Notes: a model not told the origin generated them from the sequence alone. 64,000 nucleotides of DNA from Verrucomicrobiales bacterium (GCA_029213265.1 JARGNG010000010.1:62001-126000), one strand, 5' to 3'. Positions 17,672 to 27,453 are shown, counted from the first letter of the stretch. Numbers and translations are program-made.

Positions 17672-18556
17672 TCAGCCCTGCGACTGCCAGAAAGCGGGAC
17701 CCGGCTGGAGATCGTTGGCCCCGTCCTCAAATTTGGTTCCGATCTGCTGCATGTTCGGCATCGCTTTGATCACATCGATCCCCTTCGTGATTTTGGCAGG
17801 ATCAAAAACGAGTCGAGTCAGGGGAAGACCGGCGAGCGGGGACAAATCGGTCACCGGCGTTTCCCCAATGTGGAGACGTTGCAATTGGGTATTCGCGAGA
17901 GGCGATAAATCCGTCACCGGGGTGCGATGCAGAGTGAGGCTGACGAGCGGACTCTTGGAAAGAGGGGAAATATCTTTTACCGGAGAATCCGTCAGCCACA
18001 ACATTCCCAGGGGCATTCCCTCCAGAGGAGAGATATCTTCCACTCTCGTGTTTACCAGATTCAATTCCTTGATTCCCAAACCCTTCAGGGGCGACAGATC
18101 ACTGACCACCGTTCCACTGAGATAGAGTTTCTGAAGCCCCGTCATTTCCGCGAGTGGCGACAGATCTTTCACTGCGGAATTTTCAAGATAAAGCTCTACC
18201 AATGGCATTCCCTTGAGAGGCGTGATATCGGGAACAGCGCAACCCTGCAGATACAGCGCCATCAGCTTCATTCCCGCGAAGGGCGACAGATCGGTGACTC
18301 CGCAATTATCGAGAGCGATCGCCTGCACCTGGCCGGCCTGATCAATCTGAAACTGTCCGTTTCCAGAGTAGCCCGGATTGGCCTCCCGAATCACTTCGTG
18401 AAGTTTCACTTCACTCCAAAACTGAGGTTGGGGCGGCGGAGTTTGTTCGGGCGCCTTAGGTTCCGGATTCGCAGCTGGAGCATCTGCCACCTCATTTTCC
18501 CCGCAGGAGGCGAGAAAGAGAATCGACAATGCACAAAGAAAAAAGCGGTTTTGCAT
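17672..18556 (-). CDS. Leucine-rich-repeat lipoprotein
   Basis: A 294-residue lipoprotein: the signal peptide ends in lipobox LASC with lipidated C18, followed by a Pro-rich linker (about 24-46). Residues about 85-253 hold eight tandem leucine-rich repeats of 21 residues (one of 22), each with a D-L/I-S-P-L core such as TPVTDLSPLAGLPLTRL. The pattern resembles internalin/SDS22-type repeats, which usually run at 22. Such a curved solenoid on the cell surface or in the periplasm would bind protein or glycan; the ligand is unknown. It is divergent from the large secreted cytochrome gene. Confidence 0.85.
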   Translation of the reverse strand: MQNRFFLCALSILFLASCGENEVADAPAANPEPKAPEQTPPPQPQFWSEVKLHEVIREANPGYSGNGQFQIDQAGQVQAIALDNCGVTDLSPFAGMKLMALYLQGCAVPDITPLKGMPLVELYLENSAVKDLSPLAEMTGLQKLYLSGTVVSDLSPLKGLGIKELNLVNTRVEDISPLEGMPLGMLWLTDSPVKDISPLSKSPLVSLTLHRTPVTDLSPLANTQLQRLHIGETPVTDLSPLAGLPLTRLVFDPAKITKGIDVIKAMPNMQQIGTKFEDGANDLQPGPAFWQSQG

Positions 18557-18760
18557 TTCCGATTCTCAACGCAAGTGGGCCCGCATTCAAGAACGGTGTT
18601 TTCGCCTTCATTTTCCCTCTCCCGGGCACCACCCGAACCGACAAGGCCGAATGCCATACTCACTCAAAACATCAATTATCTATAAGATTTATATTACCTA
18701 ACAAAAATACCCAAAGTTCGGTCTCGACAGGGCTTTACGAGAGATATATTTCTCATAAAT

Positions 18761-21700
18761 ATGATAAGACGCCGGCATTGGAGCATCGGGATGCTCTGCC
18801 TATTCTCTGCAACGAACGGATTGTTCGGGCAGGGCTTCCCCAACGTGGTTCAATCCCCGGGGGATTTGCTTACACCGTTGCTGGCCCCGAATCAGGGCCG
18901 AACGGCGGTCATAGCCTATCACAATGGCTGGCTCTACACGGTTCCGGAAATGCCGGCAAGCCAACCCAATTCCGACTTCCTTGTCCGCCGCTGGGACCTG
19001 TCCGATCTCAGTAATGTCCGCGCTGTCGAAGTGTACAACGAAACCGAGCACCCTGTCATGGCGCACGGATACCTCAAAATCGGAGACTACCTCGCTCTTG
19101 GAGACAACTGGCCGGAAGATCTGCCGTTCTCCTTTCGTGCGGTTTCCCCGAATGTGAACCAGAGGAGCATTACTCCGGGACTTCGGGGCCCATATGATCG
19201 AGGTGACCTCTTTCAGCCCTGGCATATCAACACTTACTGGTCCTACAACACCGAAGAACTCGACGATCTCGCAGTGCTGCGAAAGAACGATACCGTTCTC
19301 GCAACCTGGGATCACATTGGGGAGACGGGCGTGATCGGACATCCGTTTATCATTGGAAACCTTTTGATCTTTGCCTCCGACCAAAGTCGCACCGGAGTGG
19401 CTACCTACGATATCAGCGATCCCACCAACCCGCGCCTTCTCGATGTTCTCAAAACGGGAGGCCCCGGAGGCTACTGGCCGGAGCTCTGGGGCGGCGACGG
19501 AAAACTCTACATCGTATTCCCCTATCGCGAACCGACCCCGGGCATGCGCGTCGTGGACGTGACCGACCCGGAGAACATGGAATTCGTTGCTGATGTAACC
19601 CTCCCGGGTGCCCAGGCGATGTATGTGCAATTTCAGGACGAATTCGCGTTTCTTGGCAGCCACAAAGTCGACATGAGAACAACCTCCTCGGTTCTCCGGC
19701 TCGACACAGAAGGCGAGTCGATTGATACGAGCCAGTTTCTCCTCCCGCTGGGGAATCTGCTCGCGACAGGCGGTGTCGATCAGAACCAGGGGCTCGCAAT
19801 CTGGGCGCACCAGGCGGAGCCGGACACGCGGGGCCCTTCGGTCGGCTACCACCTCCCTCGCGCCGGACAAACCAACTATCCTACCGGCGCGCCGATCTCG
19901 CTGCTGATACATGAAACGCTGGAATCCCCGACCATCACCGTGGGAGAGAATCTGATCGTCCGCCCCATCGGTGGGTCGGCCATTTCCGGGCGGGCCGTTT
20001 TTGCATTCAATGACATCCTGACATTCACACCTGATTCGCCACTTCTTCCGGATACCACCTATGAAGTCGTCATTCCAGGCGGGGGAATCAAGGATGTCTC
20101 CGGCAACGGTATTGAAGGATACTCTTTTGCCTTTTCGACCGGTTCCACCATCAGCGGAAACCTTCCGCCGGAAGTCACCAATTTTTCCAGCTCAGTCTAC
20201 CCGGCCGCGCCCGGAACGATCGTTAGCTTTTCGGCCACGGCAACGGATCCGGAGGACGATGAACTGGAATTCCGTTTCGATTTCGGTGACGGCACGTCAC
20301 TCACTCCGTGGAGCACCACGGCGACGACCAGCCATACCTACAATGCCGTCGGCCACTACCCCGCCAAGGTGCAGGTCCGCGATCCGAGCGGAGTTCAAGC
20401 GTCGTCCATTCTCACTGTCACGGTAACGGACCGTACCGCAGAGGCACCTCCGGCCCGCAGCTCCACCGTTGTCCTCGACGAAACTCGCCGGCAGGTCTGG
20501 ACCGTGAACCCGGACAACAACACCGTCACTGCCATCGATGCGGACACGCTCGAAAAAAGATTCGAAGCCGATGTGGGAAAAACCCCGACAACGATCGCGA
20601 TCGACGCCAACGGCAATGCCTGGGTGACCTGCCGGGGGGCAGACCGGATCGACCGGATTTCCCCTATCGGTTTACCGCTCCCGCCGATAGGGCTGGACTA
20701 CGGTGACGCCCCCTACGGCATCGTGATTTCCCCGACGACGGGAAAAGCCTTTGTTTCCCTGTCAGGGCCCGGCGAAGTAATTCGAATCAATACGAACACG
20801 CCGACTATCGAAGCAAGAACCGACGTCGGTCCAACGCCCTGTGCCCTCGCCTTGTCTCCGGACGACGCTACTCTCTACGTTGCCAGATTTCTATCGGCGA
20901 CTCACTACGGGGAGGTGCGAGCCGTGAATCCCGGGACCCTTTCTGTTCGACAAGTCATCCGACTGAACAAACTCGGAGGCGACGCGCATCGCGACAGTTC
21001 GGCCGAAGGAAAAGGAACGCCCAACTATCTCGCGGGAATGGCGGTTTCTCACGACGGGGCCCGTCTTCTTGTCGTTTCGAACAAGATGAACACTGATCGC
21101 GGGACGCTCACGGGAGCCGACCTCGATCAGGACAACTCCGTTCGCAATCTTCTCACCGTGATCGACACCGGGTCTTCGGAAGTGGTCCAGTCCATCGACA
21201 TTGACAACAGCGATTCCGCCTCGGCAGTGTGCTTCAGCCCCCTCGGCGACTACTTCTTCGTCACCCTGCAAGGCAACAACGACCTTTCCGTCTTCGACAC
21301 CTACAGCCTTGCGACCTCCTCCGGGCTGGGCGCATTCCTTTCCCGGCAAAGAATCGGGAAGGCACCCCGCGGCCTCTGCGTCGACCCCACGACAGACCGG
21401 CTCTTTGTGAAAAATTTTCTAAGCCGTGACCTGACTGTCTTCGAATTGGAGGGTTTAGCGGCAAGAGGGCGTGCTGACTTCCCTAAAATATCTGTTCCAA
21501 CCGTGGAGACCGAAACGCTCGCCAGGACGATTCTGCGCGGGAAGCAGGTCTTCTACGATGCTGCAGATCCCCGCATGAGTGGGGAAGGCTATCTTTCCTG
21601 CGCCACTTGTCATGCAGACGGCGGACACGACGGTAGAACCTGGGATTTCACCGGTCGCGGGGAAGGGCTCCGGAATACAACGACACTCCTTGGAAAAGGA

Positions 21701-23428
21701 GGCGTCGCTCAGGGAAACTTGCACTGGACGGCAAACTTCGACGAGTTGCAGGATTTTGAACACGACATTCGAAATGCCTTCGGCGGAACCGGGTTCCTGA
21801 CGAATGCACAATTCTCCAACGCCAGCACTCCGGGAGGGAATCCGAAGGCGGGGCTCAATCCTGACCTCGACGCGCTCGCCGACTACGTCACCAGTCTCAG
21901 GCACGAAACGATTCCCCGCAGTCCTCACCGCACTTCCGCAGGCGAGCTGACCGCAACTGCGGAGGCCGGATCCGTCATTTTTAAGAGAGAAGGATGCACC
22001 ACCTGCCACAGCGGTAGCGAAATGACCGATGGCGTTCTCCACGACATCGGAACCCTGCGCGACACATCCGGAGGACGACTGGGTGGTGAACTCCCGGGGA
22101 TCGAAACGCCTACTCTGAATGGGATCTGGGAATCGGCGCCTTACTTTCACAATGGAAGCGCCGGAACTCTTGAGGAAGTCTTTACCTCTGCCGGGGGAAC
22201 ATCTATCCAGGCCGAGGGTGGAGCCACGAATGGCAATGCCGGCATCGAAACGGAATGGACCGAATACAACAATGACGCGACCCTTCGTGGAGGCGGATTG
22301 GCTCAGGTCTGGGAGGGCGGCACCCTCACCTTTACCGATGTCGACGGCGGACCCGGAGGAATCGGTGCGCTCGAAGTTCGCTACAGTTCCGGATACAGGG
22401 AAGGAACACTGACGATTCGTGTCAACGGGACAGCCTATCACACCTCCATTTCCCCCACTGGAAATATCCCGGACTGGCGCTACGTCAATTGGGACACGCG
22501 ACGATTCGAGGGGGTGCAACTGCACGAGGGAACCACGAATACGATTGAGATTTCCGTTTCCGATCCCGTTTGGTTACCTGTTGCGGTCGACGAACTGCTC
22601 CTATCAACCGCAGAGGATCTTGCGAAAGCCGCGCCCCATCGAAACGTGAGCGCCCTTTCCCTCGATGAGCAAAGTCAGCTCCTCGCCTTTTTGCGTCAAC
22701 TGGACGGAAACGCCGGGGGCGGATCTCCTCCTCCAACGCCGGTCGGATTGCGGATTTCCCAATCTCAAAGTGCACCTCCTCTGTTGCAGTGGGATGCGTC
22801 ACCGGCATCCTCCTCCTACCGGGTTTATCGCTCGCGTGACCGCTCGTTTTCCAACGCCGCTCTCCTTGGGGAAACCGCGGGCCTTTCCTTAACCGATGAG
22901 TCCGCTGAACAGACCGACTCGTTTTTCTACTGGGTCACGGCTCTCAACAACAGCGGGGAAAGCGCGATCGGGCCCGCGGTGCAAAAAGAAGCCCTCGACC
23001 GGGAACCGCCTCCTCTGCCACTTCCCGATCTCAGCCTCGGAAAATCCGGTGCCACAATGATTGGAAACGATATTTACGAAAGGCCGCAGACCTATTTTCT
23101 TCCTGTCCGGACCCGGCGCCTCGCCAGGGCATTCTTTACTTTGCAGAATGACTCCGGTCTGGATAACCTCCTCCTCACTGCCCCGCGGAAGGATCGGAAC
23201 GTGAACATTCGCTACTTTCAAAAGAGGGGTGGGCGCAGAAACATAACCGCCACCATCACCTCTGGAAGATATCGCGTTGCCGACCTCGCTCCCGGAAGAA
23301 CCGATCCCTTTCAAATGCTGATTCGAGCCGCTGGAACTGCGAATCGAAAGAATCTCCCGCTTCGTGCTCAAGCGGAGTCGAGCCCGGGTCGTCATGACAG
23401 GGTCATTCTCAGACTGATCGTCAGGTAA
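18761..23428 (+). CDS. Giant secreted multidomain cytochrome c / beta-propeller protein
   Basis: A 1555-residue protein with an N-terminal signal (about 1-25). Domains in order: LVIVD-type beta-propeller (about 40-370), Ig-like Big_5 domain (about 380-465), PKD domain (about 470-560; FDFGDGTS), YVTN-type beta-propeller (about 565-905), and a dihaem cytochrome region of the MauG/cytochrome-c-peroxidase type with CATCH at C947-H951 and CTTCH at C1079-H1083. A beta-sandwich resembling a carbohydrate-binding module (about 1150-1280) is inserted before the last helix of the cytochrome domain (LDEQSQLLAFLRQLDG, about 1295). A fibronectin-III-like domain (about 1320-1400) and an unassigned beta-rich tail follow. 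Likely extracellular, bound to a glycan, with redox chemistry; the substrate is unknown. Confidence 0.88.
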   Translation: MIRRRHWSIGMLCLFSATNGLFGQGFPNVVQSPGDLLTPLLAPNQGRTAVIAYHNGWLYTVPEMPASQPNSDFLVRRWDLSDLSNVRAVEVYNETEHPVMAHGYLKIGDYLALGDNWPEDLPFSFRAVSPNVNQRSITPGLRGPYDRGDLFQPWHINTYWSYNTEELDDLAVLRKNDTVLATWDHIGETGVIGHPFIIGNLLIFASDQSRTGVATYDISDPTNPRLLDVLKTGGPGGYWPELWGGDGKLYIVFPYREPTPGMRVVDVTDPENMEFVADVTLPGAQAMYVQFQDEFAFLGSHKVDMRTTSSVLRLDTEGESIDTSQFLLPLGNLLATGGVDQNQGLAIWAHQAEPDTRGPSVGYHLPRAGQTNYPTGAPISLLIHETLESPTITVGENLIVRPIGGSAISGRAVFAFNDILTFTPDSPLLPDTTYEVVIPGGGIKDVSGNGIEGYSFAFSTGSTISGNLPPEVTNFSSSVYPAAPGTIVSFSATATDPEDDELEFRFDFGDGTSLTPWSTTATTSHTYNAVGHYPAKVQVRDPSGVQASSILTVTVTDRTAEAPPARSSTVVLDETRRQVWTVNPDNNTVTAIDADTLEKRFEADVGKTPTTIAIDANGNAWVTCRGADRIDRISPIGLPLPPIGLDYGDAPYGIVISPTTGKAFVSLSGPGEVIRINTNTPTIEARTDVGPTPCALALSPDDATLYVARFLSATHYGEVRAVNPGTLSVRQVIRLNKLGGDAHRDSSAEGKGTPNYLAGMAVSHDGARLLVVSNKMNTDRGTLTGADLDQDNSVRNLLTVIDTGSSEVVQSIDIDNSDSASAVCFSPLGDYFFVTLQGNNDLSVFDTYSLATSSGLGAFLSRQRIGKAPRGLCVDPTTDRLFVKNFLSRDLTVFELEGLAARGRADFPKISVPTVETETLARTILRGKQVFYDAADPRMSGEGYLSCATCHADGGHDGRTWDFTGRGEGLRNTTTLLGKGGVAQGNLHWTANFDELQDFEHDIRNAFGGTGFLTNAQFSNASTPGGNPKAGLNPDLDALADYVTSLRHETIPRSPHRTSAGELTATAEAGSVIFKREGCTTCHSGSEMTDGVLHDIGTLRDTSGGRLGGELPGIETPTLNGIWESAPYFHNGSAGTLEEVFTSAGGTSIQAEGGATNGNAGIETEWTEYNNDATLRGGGLAQVWEGGTLTFTDVDGGPGGIGALEVRYSSGYREGTLTIRVNGTAYHTSISPTGNIPDWRYVNWDTRRFEGVQLHEGTTNTIEISVSDPVWLPVAVDELLLSTAEDLAKAAPHRNVSALSLDEQSQLLAFLRQLDGNAGGGSPPPTPVGLRISQSQSAPPLLQWDASPASSSYRVYRSRDRSFSNAALLGETAGLSLTDESAEQTDSFFYWVTALNNSGESAIGPAVQKEALDREPPPLPLPDLSLGKSGATMIGNDIYERPQTYFLPVRTRRLARAFFTLQNDSGLDNLLLTAPRKDRNVNIRYFQKRGGRRNITATITSGRYRVADLAPGRTDPFQMLIRAAGTANRKNLPLRAQAESSPGRHDRVILRLIVR

Positions 23429-23499
23429 CGAAGTTTTTCTTGAAAGAATGAGCAGCCAAGGGTCGCAATGGTCTGACAGGGAATCCCTCCCGCCAGAAA

Positions 23500-24206
23500 A
23501 TGAACGACGATCTTGAGCATGGCCCGGATGAACCAAACGAATTCTCCGTCGAACCGCCTCCCAACTTTCGAAGACGGAAGGTCCTGACCTTTCTCGCCCT
23601 GGAAACGATCACCGGCGCCGCCACTTATCGCCCCCTCCGGGACGGCACCCCATGGCAAAGCCTGGCGGTCGAAGCGCATCGCTGGAAAAACCGCATTGCC
23701 CACCGGCTCGAAGCGGAATGGGAAGAGTTTCGGGAGGGATTTACGCATCCTACTCCCACACCGCGAACACTGGAATCAGAAACAGAATACACTCAATTTC
23801 TCGCGGCGATTTTCCTTCGCTACCTCACCACGGAAGAAACCATTCGCCCCCACCGCAATATTCGTGATGGAGTTGCCAATGAGCTGCCGCCGCGGGCCTA
23901 CTGGAAGCGGATCGAAAAGACATTGCGGGTTGCGGACGAAATTCGACACCGCCTCGGCAAGCAGCTCTACTGCATCAATTCCGCGTATCGGAGCCCGTCC
24001 TACAATGCCGCCTGCCCCGGCACTGCACCATGGTCCTACCACATGAAAAACCAGGCGCTGGATCTGATGTTCACAGGAGGCTCCGCCGCTGCTGCGGAAG
24101 TCGCAAAAAACTACGCGAAGAAAAATTCTTCCACGGTGGAATCGGCACCTATTCGAATTTTATTCACATCGACACGCGCGGTTCCAACGCTACCTGGGAA
24201 GCGTGA
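23500..24206 (+). CDS. Peptidase M15-type (DUF882/M15_3) protein, frameshifted near its end
   Basis: The first frame encodes about 208 residues with the M15 elements SAYRSPSYN (about 161-169) and zinc ligands H181 and D188 in SYHMKNQALDLMF. After codon 208 the reading frame moves away from the family: the uninterrupted frame runs to 24219 with no similarity. The frame shifted by -1, from 24126, reads FFHGGIGTYSNFIHIDTRG and ends at TGA 24204-24206. It contains the expected final ligand motif HIDTRG. The break lies in the run AAGAAAAATTC at 24118-24128. One extra A, or a -1 slip at AAA-AAT, restores the family. It is a D-Ala-D-Ala-carboxypeptidase-like murein hydrolase by family. Whether this is an assembly error, a real mutation or programmed slippage cannot be told from sequence alone. 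Confidence 0.75.
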
Positions 24207-24263
24207 GACAACACCCTGAGTCGATTTGACTGAATTTACGTTGTCCTGACATCTTTCGCGGGA

Positions 24264-24291
24264 TCTTCACTTTTTTCGAAAAAAGAGAAGA
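24264..24291. terminator. 28-base palindrome with A/T runs, probable bidirectional terminator
   Basis: TCTTC-A-CTTTTTTCGAAAAAAG-A-GAAGA pairs symmetrically around CG at 24277/24278, with a single A-A mismatch. It lies between the M15 peptidase gene and the HAD gene, 30 bases upstream of the latter. The T run is within the stem and no U-tract follows, so a protein-binding palindrome is an alternative. Confidence 0.4.
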
Positions 24292-24321
24292 CCGACTGCG
24301 CTCGCGGAATACTGTCCGCCT

Positions 24322-25011
24322 ATGCAATCCTCTTCCTTTTCTGACCTCGGCGTCGTGTTTGATCTCGACGGCGTTCTCATCGATTCGCACGACCAGCACG
24401 AACAAAGCTGGTTCCAACTCGCCGACCAACTCGGAAAGTCTCTCACCAAAGAGCAGTTCAAACGCTCCTTCGGCATGAGAAATGAAATGTGCATTCCCGA
24501 TGTTTTCGGATGGGCTACCCGCAATGATCCGGAAACCATCCGGGAACTGGGAGAGCGAAAGGAGGAATTTTACCGCAAGCTGCTGGCGGAAGGCCAACTC
24601 GAACCGCTCCCCGGCGTTCTGGCATTGGTTGAGGGACTCAAAGAAGCAGGCATTCCGATTTCACTTGGATCCTCAACTTCACGAAAAAACATCGAGGTCT
24701 GCTTTGCCACGACCGGACTCGACTCTTTCTTTGGTGAGAATTACACGGGTGCGGAGGATGTCACCCGGGGGAAACCCGCCCCGGATGTCTTTCTCGAAGC
24801 CGCCCGGAAAATTGATCGAAGTCCGGAAAACTGCCTCGTTATTGAAGATGCCCACGTCGGTATTGAGGCAGCTCTCGCGGCAGGAATGAAAGCACTTGCC
24901 GTCACCACGACCCATCCTCTCGAGTCTCTCGTCGGCACCGGTGCCTCACGGATCGTGGATTCGCTGGAAGAGGTAAATTCCGATTCGATTGCGACGCTCC
25001 TTGCTGAATAG
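24322..25011 (+). CDS. HAD-superfamily phosphatase/phosphoglucomutase-like
   Basis: A 229-residue HAD hydrolase, subfamily IA with an alpha-helical cap (beta-phosphoglucomutase-like). Motif I is FDLDGVLIDS (nucleophile and acid Asp), motif II SLGSSTSRKN, motif III Lys in TRGKPAPDVF, motif IV LVIEDAHVGIEAA. All catalytic residues are present. Substrates in this subfamily are sugar phosphates or small phosphomonoesters; specificity is not readable here. The next gene begins 14 bases downstream. Confidence 0.9.
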   Translation: MQSSSFSDLGVVFDLDGVLIDSHDQHEQSWFQLADQLGKSLTKEQFKRSFGMRNEMCIPDVFGWATRNDPETIRELGERKEEFYRKLLAEGQLEPLPGVLALVEGLKEAGIPISLGSSTSRKNIEVCFATTGLDSFFGENYTGAEDVTRGKPAPDVFLEAARKIDRSPENCLVIEDAHVGIEAALAAGMKALAVTTTHPLESLVGTGASRIVDSLEEVNSDSIATLLAE

Positions 25012-25025
25012 AAGTTTTCGTCCTC

Positions 25026-26156
25026 ATGATGAAACAAGACGAAAACGCAAAGGAAAGAAAAGCATTCAAGGACTGGTTCGATGCGAGTGCGGTTCGGAGA
25101 CTGTCGGATCAGTTTGCCTCAGCCACGGATCAGTTTGATCGGAAAAAGTTCTCCCGTCTCGCGAAATCAGGGCTCGAAGACCTTGAGTTTCACGGTCGGG
25201 TCAAGCACCTCTCGAATGCGCTGCGGGAAACGCTGCCTTCCCACGTTCCCGGGGCGTTGAAGATTCTTACCGACAGCCTGCCGGAAAAACAGCCGGACTG
25301 CGATTCGGTGACCGACGGCTGGCTGCAATGGCCCCTGGGGCAATGGATCGCTGATCATGGTGTGCATCACTACGACGAGTCCATGGCCGCGATGGTCGAG
25401 CTGACAAAGCGCTTTTCCTCTGAGTTTGCCGTCCGGCCTTTCGTCGAGAAATACCCCGACCGGATTTTTTCCCACTTGCTGGATCTCGCAGATGATCCCA
25501 ATCCCCATGTTCGGCGCTGGTGTTCCGAAGGAATTCGTACGCGGCTCCCCTGGGGGAAAAAGCTCCATTTTTTGATCGAAGATCCCTCCCCCATCCTTCC
25601 GATTCTGGAGCGACTCAAGGATGACGACGAACTCTACGTCCGAAGATCCCTCGCCAACAACCTGAACGATATCGCGAAGGATCACCCTGAGCTGGTCGCA
25701 GGTATTTGCAGCCAATGGACGAAAGGAGCGGGCGACGAGCGGATACGACTGATCAAACACGCGCTGCGCTCCCTCGTGAAAGACGGGCATCCCGGTGGGC
25801 TCCTCGTTCTGGGCTTTTCCCCTCCCCACCGGGTCTCAGCGACGATGGAGGTGGAACCGGCAGCCGTCTCGATCGGTGGCTCGGTAACCTTGAGAGCCAC
25901 GATTCGGAACGATTCGAAAAAGCGGATCGCGATGATCGTGGACTACGCCGTTCACTACGTTCGGAAAGGCGACAAAACCTCGGACAAGGTCTTCAAATGG
26001 AAGACGGTCGAGCTGGCTGCCGGGGAGGAAATCACCCTCAAAAAGAAACATTCGCTCAAGGCGACGACGATCCGGGCGCTCTATCCGGGATGCCACCGCG
26101 TCGATCTGCAAATCAACGGCGTCCGGCTGGCTGAAGCTGAATTTGAGCTTCGTTGA
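25026..26156 (+). CDS. DNA alkylation repair (AlkD/HEAT-like) family protein
   Basis: A 376-residue helical-repeat protein. Residues about 30-265 form HEAT-like repeats matching the AlkD-related DNA alkylation repair family, with HVRRWCSEGIRTRLPWG and LYVRRSLANNLNDIAKDHP as typical helices. The C-terminal 110 residues (about 270-376) form a beta domain with Ig-like pattern, typical of the longer form of this family. AlkD proper removes alkylated purines, but many paralogues lack the residues for glycosylase activity, so a repair role is by family only. It probably shares a transcript with the HAD gene just upstream. Confidence 0.83.
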   Translation: MMKQDENAKERKAFKDWFDASAVRRLSDQFASATDQFDRKKFSRLAKSGLEDLEFHGRVKHLSNALRETLPSHVPGALKILTDSLPEKQPDCDSVTDGWLQWPLGQWIADHGVHHYDESMAAMVELTKRFSSEFAVRPFVEKYPDRIFSHLLDLADDPNPHVRRWCSEGIRTRLPWGKKLHFLIEDPSPILPILERLKDDDELYVRRSLANNLNDIAKDHPELVAGICSQWTKGAGDERIRLIKHALRSLVKDGHPGGLLVLGFSPPHRVSATMEVEPAAVSIGGSVTLRATIRNDSKKRIAMIVDYAVHYVRKGDKTSDKVFKWKTVELAAGEEITLKKKHSLKATTIRALYPGCHRVDLQINGVRLAEAEFELR

Positions 26157-26220
26157 AATTTTGTCAGTTGTGAACTCGCCGCTTCGTTGTAGGAGTGCCA
26201 ACAGACCTGCCTATTTTTCT

Positions 26221-27453
26221 ATGAAAGTGAAAGCCTTCCCCTCGCTCGTTCCCGCACCCGGCAAAGCCGAAACGGTCGCATCAGTGCCCTACGACGTCGT
26301 AAACACTGAAGAGGCCCGCGCCCTCGCCGGTGACAATGCCCACAGCTTTCTCCACGTCGTGCGCGCCGAAATTGATTTCCCGGCCGGAACCGACCCCTAC
26401 GGCGATGAAATCTACGCCAAGTCGAAAGCGAACCTCGACGCGCTTCAGTCGAACGGCATTCTCGTCCGTGAGCCGGAGCCCTGTGTTTACCTCTACCGCC
26501 AGATCATGAACGGCCACGCGCAGGTTGGGATCACGCTCGCCTGCCACATCGAGGACTACGAGAACGACATCATTCGCAAGCACGAGAAGACGCGTCCCGT
26601 GAAAGAGAATGACCGGACCCGTCTCACCGACACTCTCAGCGCCAACACCGGCCCGGTATTTCTGACCTACAAGGATGTCGAGACGATTGACGCCTTTGTC
26701 GATTCGTGGATCTCCGATCACGAGCCCACTGTCGACTTTGTCGATGATGTGGAGGTTCAACACACGGTCTGGCGCGTCACGCAGGGCGAGGCAGGACCGA
26801 TTCTCGATTCCTTCGGGGAAGTTCCCCTTTCCTACGTCGCCGACGGCCATCACCGCAGCGCCAGCGCCGCCCGGGTCGGCAAGGAACGCCGCGACGCCAA
26901 TCCGGATCATGACGGCACGGAAAACTACAATTGGTTCCTCGCCGTCCTCTTCCCGGCAAGCCAGCTCAATATCCTTCCTTACAACCGCGTCGTGAAGGAT
27001 CTCAACGGCCTCTCTGCAGACGGATTTCTGCAGCGTCTCAACGAGAATTTCATGCTCGATTCCAACGGCGAGAAGGTTCCCGACTCGGCCGAATGCCTTT
27101 CCGTCTATGTCGCCGGACAATGGCACCAGATTCGCTGGGGCGAAGTGGACGCCGACAACCCGATCGACCGGCTCGACGTCTCCGTCTTGCAGGATCGGAT
27201 TCTGACGCCGTTGCTGGGAATCGGGGACCCCAGAACCGATGAGAGAATTGATTTCATCGGGGGGATTCGCGGACCGGAAGAACTTGAAAAGCGCGTCGAC
27301 AGTGGAGATTGGTCGGTCGCCTTTTCCATGTATCCAACCACCGTGCAGCAGCTCACCGATATCGCCGACGCAGGAGAGATCATGCCTCCGAAGTCGACCT
27401 GGTTTGAGCCGAAACTCCGCTCCGGCCTGTTCGTCTACACGCTGGAGGATTAA
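26221..27453 (+). CDS. DUF1015 family protein
   Basis: A 410-residue protein spanning the DUF1015 family: begins MKVKAFPSLVPAPGKAE and contains SVPYDVVNTEEAR, YLYRQIMNG and YVADGHHRSASAAR. The conserved HH within the last block resembles ParB/sulfiredoxin-type nucleotide-binding motifs, but function is not established. In many bacteria the gene neighbours serA, which is not seen here. The frame is open from 26143, but ATG 26221 gives the usual family start. Its stop TAA overlaps the stop of the convergent nuclease gene in the tetranucleotide TTAA. Confidence 0.88.
   Translation: MKVKAFPSLVPAPGKAETVASVPYDVVNTEEARALAGDNAHSFLHVVRAEIDFPAGTDPYGDEIYAKSKANLDALQSNGILVREPEPCVYLYRQIMNGHAQVGITLACHIEDYENDIIRKHEKTRPVKENDRTRLTDTLSANTGPVFLTYKDVETIDAFVDSWISDHEPTVDFVDDVEVQHTVWRVTQGEAGPILDSFGEVPLSYVADGHHRSASAARVGKERRDANPDHDGTENYNWFLAVLFPASQLNILPYNRVVKDLNGLSADGFLQRLNENFMLDSNGEKVPDSAECLSVYVAGQWHQIRWGEVDADNPIDRLDVSVLQDRILTPLLGIGDPRTDERIDFIGGIRGPEELEKRVDSGDWSVAFSMYPTTVQQLTDIADAGEIMPPKSTWFEPKLRSGLFVYTLED

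Noticed and set aside
21455-22525. A 356-codon open frame opposite the giant cytochrome gene
   Set aside because: Shadow; no domain, and both haem motifs are in the sense frame.
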